This document shows positions 1 to 12,099 of a DNA stretch of 64,000 bases, piece by piece. Origin of the DNA: Hermatobates lingyangjiaoensis (lineage: Eukaryota; Arthropoda; Insecta; Hemiptera; Hermatobatidae); NCBI GenBank assembly GCA_026182355.1, contig JAPFBL010000068.1, positions 6,513,001 through 6,577,000 on the forward strand. Reading direction: 5' to 3'. Position 1 is the stretch's first letter, and each line of letters opens with the position of its first letter. The notes beneath the pieces were generated by a model that was not told the origin of the DNA, made no database searches, and worked only from the letters and a program-made list of their open reading frames with translations. The translations under genes were made by a program, and so were the position numbers.

Positions 1-177
1 AGATTAACCGATGTGTAGGAGTGTCAAAGGACTTAGAAGACGGCAGGAGTTAAAAACGAAATAAAGTTTTAAAAAATAAATACATTAATAGTATATTAAC
101 AAATAAAATATAAGGAATTTTACTAGATGGAATATGAATATAATATTTGACTTGAACAAATCAAAAAGAAGGAAACA

Positions 178-303
178 ATGGAAGGAAGAGAAGAAAACAA
201 AATAAACATACTGTTTGGTCTTAATGAAGGAGTACACCTAGGTCAGTCGAGTGGAGATATTCGGAACTCACATTCAGAATGTGATTTAACTAGTTTACTG
301 TGA
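178..303 (+). CDS. Unrecognised 41-residue small ORF
   Basis: An ATG-to-TGA frame of 42 codons lies in a slightly GC-richer patch near the left edge. It contains the stretch LNEGVHLGQSSGDIRNSH, whose mixed composition is less K/N/I/Y-biased than random ORFs here. There is no clear splice site and no family is recognised. It could be a chance frame or the 3' end of an exon whose gene lies left of the window. Confidence 0.13.
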   Translation: MEGREENKINILFGLNEGVHLGQSSGDIRNSHSECDLTSLL

Positions 304-2350
304 TGCCACCTACTTACAGTTGACTGATATCATTGTGTAATTTAGCATTGAGTGATTAATGCTCTCCTAGTGGTAACCAACTGATTAATGGCCCAACTAT
401 AAATTAGCAAACTCTTTAAAGGCATTTGATTGAATAGGTTATTATTAAACTAACAAGAATGTAACTCAGTAATAACTTTTTACATATGTTTGGCTTAACG
501 GGTTTTTTATTATTTTATATTTATAACAAATTAAGAATATTTACTAATCTTTGATATCAAAGATTAAGTACAGTAACATATATTCATATAAAACTATCAA
601 ATTCTAAAGTAGTGTCAGAAATTCAGAAATATCACAGTTCCTTTTCTGATATTTTTAATTCGGTTTAAAAGATGATTTCTATTTTACATGGTGTCTATGA
701 AATCTTGTTATATAAAGCTCTAAACAACAGTTCGGAATTTTGAAATTAAATTAAGACTACGATTTATTGATCATTGGATTCAAAATGTATTCAGTAACTT
801 GACAACGACCATTACTCAGTTAAAAGATCTTAATTTTATTCCACGTGTTTTTTGATAATTTAATATATATATATATATATATAATTCGTCCATCATGATT
901 CGTAAACATTTATGAAAGAAATGGTATGCAACTTTTCCTTTTTATTTACTAAACTACAATTGAATGTTTCTTTTATTAAAGTTCGTATTAGAATTTTTCT
1001 TCCTTATGTTATACCGTAACTAATCTGTCACAATCTTGATAAATAGCAACTATTACCAAAGTACGAATATTTCAAACTAATTATGAACTATTTTTGTATC
1101 CAGTTTTTTAAACAGTTTTTATTTTATTTACAAAACTATAAAAATAATCACGTTACCAAGTGTAATATAAACAAAAAATTTACAACTTCTTATAAATTGC
1201 CATTTATTGGTCGCTATTGTATAATTGCTATCAGTTGCTACTCTGGAGTGATTATTTGTACAAGAAAGCACATGATATGGGACGTCAAAAGCTATAGAAG
1301 ATAATTGTTCGATGCGTTTCCATAACTGAATAAAACAATAGAATGCTTCAACTTCTTTTCATGACATTAGGTCGAAAGACTGAAGGTAGTTGAATGGGTG
1401 AATAGCACACTGATCAAGCTGTTATTTACCGAAGGTGATAGCTTTTAATTACGTCTGCTTTGAAGGCGATTTAAGACCTAAGTGAACCAGAGAAAGACTC
1501 CTCCAGCGAGAGTTAGTGCATCATCTAAGAAACTGTGTAAGACATCGGTAGATTCTTTCTACAAGACTTTTGCTGATTTCGATTGAATTTATAGTATTTT
1601 TTTAATTTAAATATATATGAAAATATTTCAATACTAACAGATGAAATTAAAATCAAGACATTTGATTTTTATATCTCTAAACTTTACTTAAACGTTGATA
1701 TATATATATATATATATAATATATATATAACAGGAGAGTAGAGTTTGTAGGTCCATGAGTGCAGTTCTTAGAAAGACCCAGTTACCCGCTGCCCAGCGAA
1801 GACTCTGTTATTCCTCCAATGGGTATAGAGGTTGCACAATCCCTCGTGTCCTCCCTCACAGTCCCTCATATATCCTCTCCCCATACAACTCATGGAAAAC
1901 AATATATATATAAGTAACTCATATTGTTGAGTGTAAGTTCAGTATCTATAACTAATACTACTCGTAGGCTATTTATTCATAGAATTATATGCTTTCAATC
2001 ATTGTTGAAAATACATGCTTCAATATTTCAACATATCTAACTTTGTGATGATGGTGATTTTTCTTTAAATAGAATTCAAGGATTGAATGAATATACAGCC
2101 TCTGTTATAGAAAAAACCAACAGCCATTGTGTTTTATCCAGAGAGTGATCAAAATCATGAAACAAGCTAACAGGTGTAAAAAATATGAGAAACAATTAAA
2201 ATTATTGTTGTTTCTATAGCAAAATATTTGTATTACCTGCATTGTTAAAACTAAGGAATCAAGGGAAGAAGGTGGTCATGGGTAACGTCTGAACGTCGAG
2301 TGGTGAGAGAGGAAGCAGTCAAAGACGGCCTCTCCACCTGCCTTCACAGG
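304..2350. other. No gene seen; AT-rich DNA
   Basis: Only AT-rich sequence with (TA)n tracts at about 863-883 and 1698-1729. A frame at 1083-1304 is low-complexity and not convincing. Around 1355-1385 the string AGGTCGAAAGACTG resembles the 3' half of the hammerhead-like motif at 40.68 kb, but it is too eroded to call. Confidence 0.5.
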
Positions 2351-2354
2351 GAAA

Positions 2355-2392
2355 CTAAAGATGACTGTTGATACAGCAGTGAAACTGGCCTA
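2355..2392 (+). ncRNA. Eroded hammerhead-like motif
   Basis: Reads CUAAAGA (core CUGANGA with G5 changed to A), one extra U, a stem pairing ACUG with CAGU, then GAAA. The downstream stem III/cleavage part is not clear. It lies in a GC-richer patch (2271-2440) of unknown origin, so it may be a relic of the PLE-type motif seen repeatedly later in the window. Confidence 0.25.
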
Positions 2393-5300
2393 AGAAATCC
2401 GTTTCGGCTGAATAGGCCCGCAAAAAAAAACTACCTAGCATAACTTGGCGTCTGTTACAGAATACTTGATTAGCTTTTTATACTCAAAACAGCGACACAA
2501 GAGTTCACCCGGAACAACATTACCAACCAGGTTCATTAATATTGCGAAATCATTTCATGAAAAAATGAAGTAACACTAGTATAAAGTAAATTATGAAGTT
2601 ACTTCAACCCTGCAAATAGCATTTAATCGTAAGTACTTGTTAAGAGTTAGTGTTATAAATATAATTGTTTATAAATTTTCTATAAATATAATTTAATTTT
2701 TAACTAAGTAATAATAATTTTAAATATTTTACAAGTGAAAATATACACGTTCAGAAAATGTCAAGTACAACTACTTGGGTGCATTTCTGGGATGGTATTT
2801 TAAACAAAGTTGTACAAGATTATTAAAAATAATTAGTGTATGATTAAGATTCATATTTTATTCTTATAAAGAGTAGTTACAATTTATCGGGGAATTGTAA
2901 TTTTTTTTTGTAATGACTCTATAGACAAAGCAATGATCATTGCATAACCTCTGACAAACAAAAATGAACTAGATTTTAAGGATTAATCTCTTCAAAAATA
3001 TTTGTCAAACAATAAATATTTCTAATATGTCCCAAAATATTTTTAAAAAATATATTCCATAACGTGTAATTATGATTTAAGTGATAAAAAAAAAAGAATA
3101 AGTTTATCTCCGTAATGGAACAAAGTTTTATTCTTGTTTGTCAAATTCCTTTTATTGCATGAATTCAAAGATGTGTTGCTAATGGAAGCCATAATATATA
3201 TTTATTCTAGAATGAAGCAGAGCAGAGTCCCTGATCATGATATATTGAGTGATTAAAAGTTTAAAAGAAAGTTGCAAATTATATCTCTTCTGTAGAGTAT
3301 ACCAAGAGACAATAGTTTTTTTTTGATCTTACTTGTTAATAGTTAAATTATATTTAAAAATCTTAAAGAGATATTGAGTAAAAAAGATTTTATTAATGTC
3401 GTTTGCTAGGACGTGAAAAATGTATTTCTTTATTGTTTTGACCTGAATCATCATGAAATAATATAAATAGTCCATATATCATGATCTTATGTTCTATCTG
3501 TTTTAGAGAGTGTTGTTAATAATTAATAATACGTAATTACAAATAATTCTTTTTCTTATTTTAGTTGCGCTATCTAGGTATTATATTAAAAAAAATAATT
3601 TCTATTAAAAAATTATAGAAGAAATTATATTTTTCTTTTGCAGAGGAAAATTCTATTTTTAATGTTCTATTAAATAAATTAAAAGCCTATAAATAACAAA
3701 CAGACAGTGTATCGCAACCTCAGCTGTATTAAAATTGGGTCATATTGTTGAAAAACTTACTGAAATTTGAACCGCAAGGTGATGTGCCATACATGAATCA
3801 TTATGTTCCTTAACTTTACATATAGATTTAAGAAAACTTGTCGTAATATTTGCTTTTTCTTACCAAAGTTTTCTTAGGCCTGCTATACTGGGACGAAAGG
3901 ATCAGAAGCTAGTGAAGTAGTAATTTATAATTACATCTAGTTCTTGAAATTGATTTTTATGATTTTCAAAAGTTACCAACTTCAATGATTTAACCACAAT
4001 CCATATATATTATCAAATTTCAAAATATTATCCAATAATAATATATTAGATAGTTTATTTTAATCATATAATTAGAATATATTGTGCATACTTCCCTAGA
4101 AACTTACAAACGTAGTATTGGATCCAACAATAACGCAGTGATCTTTAATTTAAAATAAATTGAATTGTACTAATATCTGATTATATTAATTTCACCCAAA
4201 ATTTCAAACAAACCAATAATTAAATTTTAAGTCAGATAAATCCCAAACTCAATATATATCTCATTAAATATAATTGCACTCCGAACTTTATCAGTGCATC
4301 ATTTCTAATTAAAATTCAAAATGTATTTGTAAATTAAAACAACAAACAAAGATATCAATTTCAGCTTAATAATGTCAAGCTTGATTTAAATTTCCTTTGT
4401 TTAATTTATAATCAATATTCATTATCTGGAAATAAACTGTATTTCTTTATTAGTTTATTTATAAATAATCTGCAGCGTAGGCATGCATTGCTTGCTAGTG
4501 TACAAATCAACATCATATTTGAAAATATAAAAAATATACAGAAGTGTTTATATTACGAGTATTAAATTACTGAAGATATAATTCAATATATTGATTTGTA
4601 TGCTCAAAAGTATCAAATCAGCGAGATAGATGAATCATGAACGTGGACTCATACAATTCACATTCTATGTTTTAGAATTGAAGTCAACCTTATGTGAGTG
4701 TCAGTTTGCATTATTTTTGTAGCATTTCAGTGAGGCAGAGTCGTTTCTTTATTAACAAGTTACTCATTATCACTATCATTTATCGGTTTCTCGATTTCAG
4801 AGTCGGAAAAAAAAATAAAACAGTTTTAACTTTCGCAAAACAGATGCTAAATCACCAACAGACAGATAAACTAAGCTTGTGCACTGGTGCAGCATATGAG
4901 TTTCTCTATGAGTAGCAGTAGTTTCTAATTGGTTTTTTTTTAACTTTTAAATTTTAAGTTACTAAGTTTTTCTGTATGAAATACTAATAATAATTTACCA
5001 CTTTAAACATGGTTTGAACTTATTTTGATATAACCATGGTTCTTAAGCGTTCAGACATACCGTGGTAGATCAGTCTATACTCGTGTTTTTTAACATGGAG
5101 CTACCTTTCTGGTAATGTGAGGAAACAACCACATCCCCCACAAATTAGGAAACCGAGAGGGTCTCTGCAAACTTCCCATGGTGGATCTTTCGGAAGTGGG
5201 CGTCTATAAATCAACAAGAGCTATAAACATATACTTAATATCATATAAAAACGTATATTCGCTTGTTGAAAGAGTTCGGCAAACATTACAAATGAAAGTT

Positions 5301-6170
5301 GAAAATTATGAAGAAATAGATGGGTATGGTTATAAATTAAAGTTAAAATTAACCAAAAACATAAGTTTGTTGGCCTAAAAATCTGCCAATTTTCAATAAT
5401 GGACAAGAAAAAGTCTTTAGAAAGATGGTATTTAAATACTAAATTTAAATAGTATTTTTTTTAATTTGTACTTTTTTTAACGAGGAAAGAAAAGAGATGA
5501 GGAAATGTGATCCCGGAAAATAGCGGATGATAGATTACACCTTCTACAAGTGTCATTTGAAGAAAACTCCATTCTAGTATAGTATTTTCATCATTTCCAT
5601 ATTTCACTGGACGGAGTATCTGCAGACTCTCAACGAGGGACAGTCGGTGGCTAGCTGTGCCTTTCTTAGTTTACACCCTGAGAAAACAGCCAAACCTCAT
5701 CAAGTTAAAGGCACATTAGAAGACATAGCTTGATTTATAAACTAATGCCCTAAAGATTTATCAATATAAAAATTTAAAACACTAAAGAATTATCGCTGAT
5801 GTCTGATAACTGATATCACAGGGCTTTGTTAGAAGAATAACAGAAAAAGTGAAAAGGTCTAAACAGTCCAACAATATTAGATAGCGTAATAAGCACATGC
5901 ACCATTTTGCAATTTTAAGAACAGAGTGCAGTACAAGTTAAAATATTTATTATTCAAAAGAAACAAAAAAAACTTATTCATATAAAATAATTTTCTTAGT
6001 ATAATTGAAAAACACACTCACTGAATATTTGTCCTGTGAAAAGTAAAAGTTTTTCGATATCTTTACATTCATATTTATTAGCAAAATTTGGTAACACCAA
6101 GTTGTCGCACATTACATTCATTCATTATAGAAGTTTGTTATTTTTAATGCAGAATTCGATGTAAACCCCA
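2393..6170. other. No gene seen; AT-rich DNA
   Basis: Nothing convincing. Frames at 4694-4915 and 5178-5378 lack splice context and are K/L/I/Y-rich. The GC-richer patch at about 5560-5710 is open on both strands, so coding cannot be assigned. Confidence 0.5.
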
Positions 6171-6329
6171 TTAAGTTAAGCTGTGATTTTTATTTGTTAG
6201 AGTACTGAAATGGAAGCCAGCATAAGCATTTCCCAACACATGCTGTAGCACAGGTACTGTCGAGGTTGCAGCAAATTTGCCTTTGCCGCATTTTTCACCC
6301 TCGTCTTTAATAGAGGAGGGAAATTTCAT
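6171..6329 (-). CDS. Unrecognised 52-residue ORF, coding-like composition
   Basis: An ATG-to-TAA frame on the minus strand in a locally GC-rich patch. It includes KCGKGKFAATSTVPVLQHV and then a Gly/Ala/His/Phe-containing tail. Composition is more protein-like than the window background. The in-frame ATG follows a short open leader, so it could also be a terminal exon. No family is recognised and no partner exon is seen. Confidence 0.2.
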   Translation of the reverse strand: MKFPSSIKDEGEKCGKGKFAATSTVPVLQHVLGNAYAGFHFSTLTNKNHSLT

Positions 6330-6357
6330 AAAAGTGGAAGAACATGAGTGTTTTTAA

Positions 6358-6432
6358 TAAATATTTAATATATTTAAAATATTTAATATATTTAAAATAT
6401 ATTATTCTAATATATAATATATTTAAAAAATA
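6358..6432. repeat. Short AT-rich tandem repeat
   Basis: The unit TTTAATATATTTAAAATA is repeated with small changes. It is low-complexity DNA. Confidence 0.6.
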
Positions 6433-6439
6433 TTGTACT

Positions 6440-7290
6440 GTAGGGTTATCAGTGTTATTGAATTGGCTTAATGATGGAATGCTAAAGAATAATCATTTTA
6501 AAAAAACTTATTTTATATTACAGTTAGACACATTTTATATATAAAATTCAAAATATAGATATATTTTGTAAAGTAATCCATACTTGATAAATACTTTGCA
6601 GGAAGTTTTCTTCCATTTTATCGATTATGCCATTTTATTGCCGAGGCTTTCACCCGTTTGTCTTGTCCCAGCTATGAATGTCACTCCTTTGGACCAGACC
6701 CAAAATAAAAAGCCAGCCGCCTCAGGCCAGCTCTTAGTTCAGTTATTTTGGTCTTTATTCCCTGCTTTCTTCCTCAACCTGAACTATAAATTTCATATAT
6801 GCCATTAATGTGCGCTTTGACTTTACACAGGTGTAACGACTGATTCATTTATATTCAGGTGATTGGTGTTCATGTATAAATTCTTAAGAAATAAAATGAA
6901 TGATTTTATTTTATATATTAAATATCAGTATATTTCTATAAATTTTATTCTGCAGTGTTAAATTGGACAGGGAAAAGGAAGAGTAGAATGGATGATTTCA
7001 ACTTTAAGACTTGGCACTCTTCCACACGTTAGTGAAATAAAGATGAGCCCTATCACGGTCACCCTTTAACTTCAGCAAGAAGAGCTAAATGACTCACGCA
7101 GGCTTTTCACCTTCTATTGCTAGTAATACTAAGCACGTTGCAAACATACATTATAACTGAAAAGAGTACAAATAAAAGTGTTGAATATAATCTGTTGGAA
7201 ATGTTGCACGTATAACACCGTGTCACGTATATGATCGAATGTTTCTGCATTCATTGCTGTTATTCTGTTCCTTTTTCTTTGTATATAAAC
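6440..7290. other. No gene seen
   Basis: A C/T-rich, GC-richer patch at 6620-6790 contains a 74-residue frame (6584-6808) with no recognisable motif and no splice signals. The rest is AT-rich. Confidence 0.4.
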
Positions 7291-7318
7291 GAATATATAT
7301 ATATATATATATACAAAA

Positions 7319-7375
7319 CTATAGTTTATCGGGACTCGGTCAGTAACGAACTGACCGAGTCCTGATTAACTATAG
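7319..7375. repeat. Hairpin next to (TA)n, 26-bp arms
   Basis: The left arm ends GGACTCGGTCAGT and the right arm starts ACTGACCGAGTCC, separated by a 5-nt loop. About 24 of 26 positions pair. It directly follows a (TA)n tract at 7292-7313, the same setting as the fold-back retroelement modules further right. Confidence 0.85.
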
Positions 7376-7457
7376 ATGATGTTTCTATTCATGCGTTGAT
7401 ACTTTTATCAATATATATATATTATATATATTACTATTCTAGATTTCGTTATTTCGT

Positions 7458-7697
7458 ATTTTAGTTACTTTAATGAGGGTTATCAAATTATATCAATAAG
7501 TGTTTTATTCACTAGTGAAGTAGCGAAAGTCCCGCAGGAAGGCAGGCGGTGACATATGATACATATATATATATGATATATATATATATATATATATATG
7601 TCACCGCCCTGCCTTCCTGCGGGACTCTTCGCTCTTCACTAGTGGATAAAACACTTATTGATATAATTTATAACCACTCATTAGAAGTAACTAAAAT
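7458..7697. repeat. Large palindrome (fold-back element) with a (TA)n centre
   Basis: Left arm 7458-7555 and right arm 7596-7697 are near-perfect inverted copies about 98-102 bp long, including CCCGCAGGAAGGCAGG and its complement. The spacer is (TA)n-like. There is no transposase. It could be a fold-back MITE or an inverted pair of retroelement ends. No hammerhead core is seen in the arms. Confidence 0.9.
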
Positions 7698-8112
7698 TAC
7701 TTTTAACTGAAATGATCGATTGATCATTACTCAGTTAATGGCAAGATCTACGCCTCGTAAATTCTTGATTTAATTAGTGAGAATTCGGCGCAGTTATATT
7801 TGGGGGGTGAGGGAGAGAGTGATGAAATAATTTAACATGGTAGTAAGAAGTGAGGAGCTTTTGTTTCGTACTATATTTCATTCTACTAGCATTGAATTTT
7901 GACCACACAATGTTCTGTATATTTTGTGATGACATAATAGGTAAGTACGTTTTTGCAATGCTCTCTTTTAAACGAGCATTTGTCACAACGTTGTTTATTT
8001 TTCATAGTGGAGTGTGGATCGTTCTGGATTACTTGATGATTGGATGTACTATGGTAACTGAAGTTCGTTTTAATGTTATTCCTGTGTCTGCTTGGTTGTA
8101 ATTAAGTTATAG

Positions 8113-8180
8113 ACTCTACAGAGATCATGTGGTGCAGACGGGAGGACGTTTTCCAAGTCTACGAAGCAAGTAAGACCCTG
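8113..8180 (+). CDS. Candidate internal exon, unrecognised protein
   Basis: A 68-bp segment bounded by an AG acceptor (TAAGTTATAG) and a consensus donor (CTG followed by GTGAGT at 8181-8186). In phase 2 it reads as an open frame containing REDVFQVYEASKTL. The stop comes only after the donor, in the presumed intron. Composition is coding-like and GC-richer than its surroundings. No homology is recognised and no neighbouring exon was found. It may be a genuine small exon or a coincidence of splice-like signals. Confidence 0.3.
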
Positions 8181-8186
8181 GTGAGT

Positions 8187-10908
8187 TAAAATAGGATCTT
8201 GCAATTTCATTGTGCAAGGTAGATAAATATGACAACACTCGTATATCAAAGTCTTGTCACACTGCATAGTGAACAAAAAGAGACAACTCCTTCAGTTAGG
8301 AAATATGATTTGTAGAACCTCTCCAGATTCCCTTTAATTCTATATGAATATTATAGAAGGACTGTATTAATGACACCCGGTGCATTTACAGTGATCTTAC
8401 AGTCGGCCTAGGAGCAATCTGTCTCAACCTCTCTAGATATAAGGCTATTAAACTTACACAGTCATGCCAAGCTGTCCTCTCCCAAGTGGAATTTTCTTTC
8501 AACATTGGTTGTATAACCTTGGTCGTCAAAGCTGAATACTACTAAAAGTTGATAATTAACATCCATGTGATACTGTCAAGACACAGGATACAAGACTTGG
8601 AATGATAAACAAGCCATTATTATAACCTACATTACGCTCAGTGCAACGCTTCTACCAATAAAATATAAACCAGCTCTTTGGAAATAGAATACAAAGTGAG
8701 TAGGTTATTATTGATTGCGGTGCTTTATAACAGTGGAACACCCTCGTAGAAACACTCTACTTATTTTTTTTTCATAATTATTATAACAAAATAGCTACAC
8801 ATGCCTTGCGAGTCTATACAAAGTCTATTCTATAAATTATTTATTCCATTCTTCTATACAAACTTTAATATAATTTGGCTCTGAGATAGAACTATTGTAA
8901 CCACAAGCCCTAGTGACAAAGGTAAAAGATACTATAATCTAAACTTTATGAAAACTATCCTGACAACACATATTAGTTGTATTATATTTTAAAGAAGATG
9001 ACTTTTTATTACAAAGAGATACATTTATGATATAACTGTGCTTTAAGTATTAGATCATTATGGCAGTTCTTTCATCTAGTAGAAGTACAAGAAAACCAAT
9101 GTACAACTCATTTCTTTACCAACAGAAGAATAATGACTAATAAGACGAAAGAAATGCTATCTAAAGAGGTTTTGAGCAGCAATGTTGCAAAAAAAAAAAT
9201 TACAGCGTTTTCATCCTAATACTTCACATTATTAAAATACTTTGTATTTAATTATCAAATTTTTTTGTATGTTCTAATTATATTGAGTGAGATTTGTCCT
9301 ATCTTTGAATGAAGATCAGCTAGATTGTGTCACCTAATGAAAGGATATTTTCTGTATAATTATGCAAATAACTGATATGTTCGTGTTTGGCATACCTGCA
9401 TTCTATGTTCTGAGTATCGTGGCTCCAAAATGCTAATTTTTTAATCAAAAAAAAAACTTATTATTTTTTAAGTTAGGCTTATTAAAACCTAATACTGATG
9501 ATGATATTTTAAGTGTTACATTACTTGTACACATGAGGTTCTGAATACCAGTTATAACTAGTAAACTCTGATGTTTGCTTTTCAACTTAGTTAACTCGGT
9601 GTGTATAGTCTTAATTTAAAAGAATTGTATTCATAAACCTTCAATAAACTTTACTAATTTGATAGGTAGATTGACGATATCAAATTATAAATTTGAAACA
9701 TCTTTAAAAAAAAACAGTAACAGAATAATTATACTGCAAAGAGAATAGTTTAAAGCATTTTGTTAATAAAATTAAATTTAAGTTATTTAAATCATTTTAT
9801 CCTGAGAATAATATTGTCAGCTCTCATAAATCAATATTTTTTTTGTAAAATGCAAGATATTTAGGAACGTTGAAGAAAAGTTCTTGACCTATTTCATAAC
9901 AAATCACCACAAAAACCTACGACCAAATTGAACATTTTCGTGAAGTTGATTACTAAACATATAGCAAACATTGAAAGACTTTGATCTAGATAATTAACTT
10001 ATCACATCTGTGAAAATTAACGGAGAATAGTTGCAGGTTTACTTCAGCGCCTGCTCGTTGAATGAGCCCTGAGTTCTTTTATATTCTTAAAAACAAAAAC
10101 ATACGAGTAATAATTGTAAGAAATATTAGAAAACACTGTTCTGCAATGCATGTGTTTTACAACGTTTAATAAGAAAGTGAGATGAAACTTGAAATGACTG
10201 ATGCTTTTAAAGTTTCGTAATTAATAAGTTAGCAGATAACTATTCCAACATGAATCTGCAAAGAGGACAGAAAGCTGTTATCGTTGTTGTGGTTATCAAC
10301 ATGGAGCAAAAGAGATATAATGTTGTTCTTATTGTCATAGAGTAGATCACCAATATTTATCAAAACATGCCAGTACAATATTTTTAAGGGAATGAGTTAT
10401 TTTAATTGATTAACTTTTCAAAATAGTATATTTTTGTTAGCTATAATTTATCTAAGAAACTAATATTATTCAAAGAATTTAACCAGATTAATTTCAATTA
10501 ATGGATTAAAAATGGTATCAAACAAAACATTATTAATGTATTGACCAAATACTCATTAAATAATTAAATAACTAGTCAAACCCATACATCATTTTTATTA
10601 GTTAATTAGAATCGTAATATATAAGTTCATTAATGTTGGTAGGTTAATAAAGAATTAATTTATAAGCAAATGTAAAAGTAGTGGCACCTAACATTCCAAT
10701 TGTAGTGAGTTAGTCAGACCACAGAGCGCGCTAATCTACATTCACCAATCGGTTAAGCTGTATAAACATACTCCATAAATTAATTTAACATAAAGGATTT
10801 CAACTGCAGCCATAGCAAATGGATTTCTCTAATTTTCGATTTTACATACATATTGGATTAGTTGTATTCCAGAAGGTCCAACTGAATAATTATTACTTAT
10901 ATTCATGT

Positions 10909-10914
<6 letters not shown>
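8187..10914. other. No gene seen; intron or intergenic
   Basis: AT-rich DNA without coding-quality frames, tRNA-like structures or long repeats that I can see. Confidence 0.5.

Positions 10915-10940
<26 letters not shown>
10915..10940. repeat. (TA)n microsatellite
   Basis: Thirteen uninterrupted TA dinucleotides. No retroelement end is recognisable beside it. Confidence 0.95.
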
Positions 10941-10945
<5 letters not shown>

Positions 10946-11965
10946 TAAAAGCCACAAAAAATACTAAATTTAAAAAATGTATTAATTTAAAAAGAAACAA
11001 AGCTAGTATTAGAATAATTGTAGAGGTACAATGTATTATATAAAATGTACAAATAAGATAAATATAGAATTAAGTCCATAGAAGTAATATATAAATTGTA
11101 GAATTAGAAGAAATGTGTTAATTAAAATACATAAATGTGTATTGTATTTATATTAGATAGTACTATATTTGTTGTACTATAAGCTAGAATAATGCATTAT
11201 ATATAGATCTTCAATGTTAGTTCAATATTGAAATTAATAGATTTATTTATTGTAATTTCCCCATACCAGCTACCGCAGGGCGGTGAGATCGAGTTAGTTA
11301 GCTTGAGTTAGTTGGGTTACCTCTCCCAATTTGAAGTTAACGCGTCTTAACATAGCAAAGAAAATAAAAATGATGTTTTTTGTCTAATATAAATTTGTGT
11401 ATATAAATCTAATATACTCTATGAAGAATGGAGTGGTTGCTAGGAAACTTCATGGGTAGTTTATCGTATAATATACGAATATAAATGGACTACGCAGAAC
11501 TTTACATCCTGCCTTCCACTCATATTCTACTAACTACTGAAATCTTTTCCATGGTTTAACTTTTAAGGCGCTGTTTGTAAAATGCATACTTAAGAACCAT
11601 AAAACATAATACTGTCAGACAGCATTTGGCTGAGGAAGCTCTATGCTACAAGGAACAGTCATGCAAGCAGAAATTTTATACGCTTAATAACAGTTGACAT
11701 TGAAGACAACATCCCTGTAGGTTGCTTGTATATTAACTATATTTTAGTAGACTTAAGTTAACAGTACCTGTTATTTTTTTAGGATAGCATCTTAGTTTAA
11801 TCAGCTTCGATTAATTATTAGTGTAATATATCCCTGACTTGTAAAATATACTGATATATCAAGAATCATATGTATATTTCCCATATATGTATTTTAATGA
11901 AATGTGCGTACGTGAAGAATTGCTGAAACTCCTAAACCACAATAATAAATAAAAGAAAAGAAAAT

Positions 11966-12008
11966 GGCTAAAATATTTCAACTGTAACAAGCAGTCTTCG
12001 TCAGAGTC
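11966..12008 (-). ncRNA. Hammerhead-like motif, family A (minus copy of an inverted pair)
   Basis: On the minus strand the core CUGACGA is intact, followed by one extra A and a 5-bp stem II (GACUG with CAGUU, loop CUUGUUA), then GAAA. The stem III palindrome, normally AGAUCU in this family, is eroded to an A/U run. The preceding GACU pairs only partly with AGCC after the cleavage position. Family A recurs at 18.7, 26.2-26.4 and 42.6 kb. Confidence 0.55.
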
Positions 12009-12047
12009 AATTCTCAACTGAGTTTTTCATCAAATCCCAGTAGAGTA

Positions 12048-12090
12048 GACTCTGACAAAAACTGATTGTTACGGTTGAAAGGTTTTAGTG
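12048..12090 (+). ncRNA. Hammerhead-like motif, family A (plus copy)
   Basis: Inverted partner of the copy 40 bp to its left. The core is CUGACAA (G8 changed to A, expected to be inactive). Stem II is AACUG with CGGUU. Relative to the other copies the first G-U pair has become A-U, so pairing is kept. This pair of copies has no endonuclease remnant beside it. Confidence 0.5.
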
Positions 12091-12099
12091 TTTTTTTCT

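Noticed and set aside
5458..5700. Open frames on both strands of a GC-richer patch (minus about 75 codons, plus about 40)
   Set aside because: Both strands are open, neither has splice sites or a recognised motif, and the choice between them would be arbitrary.
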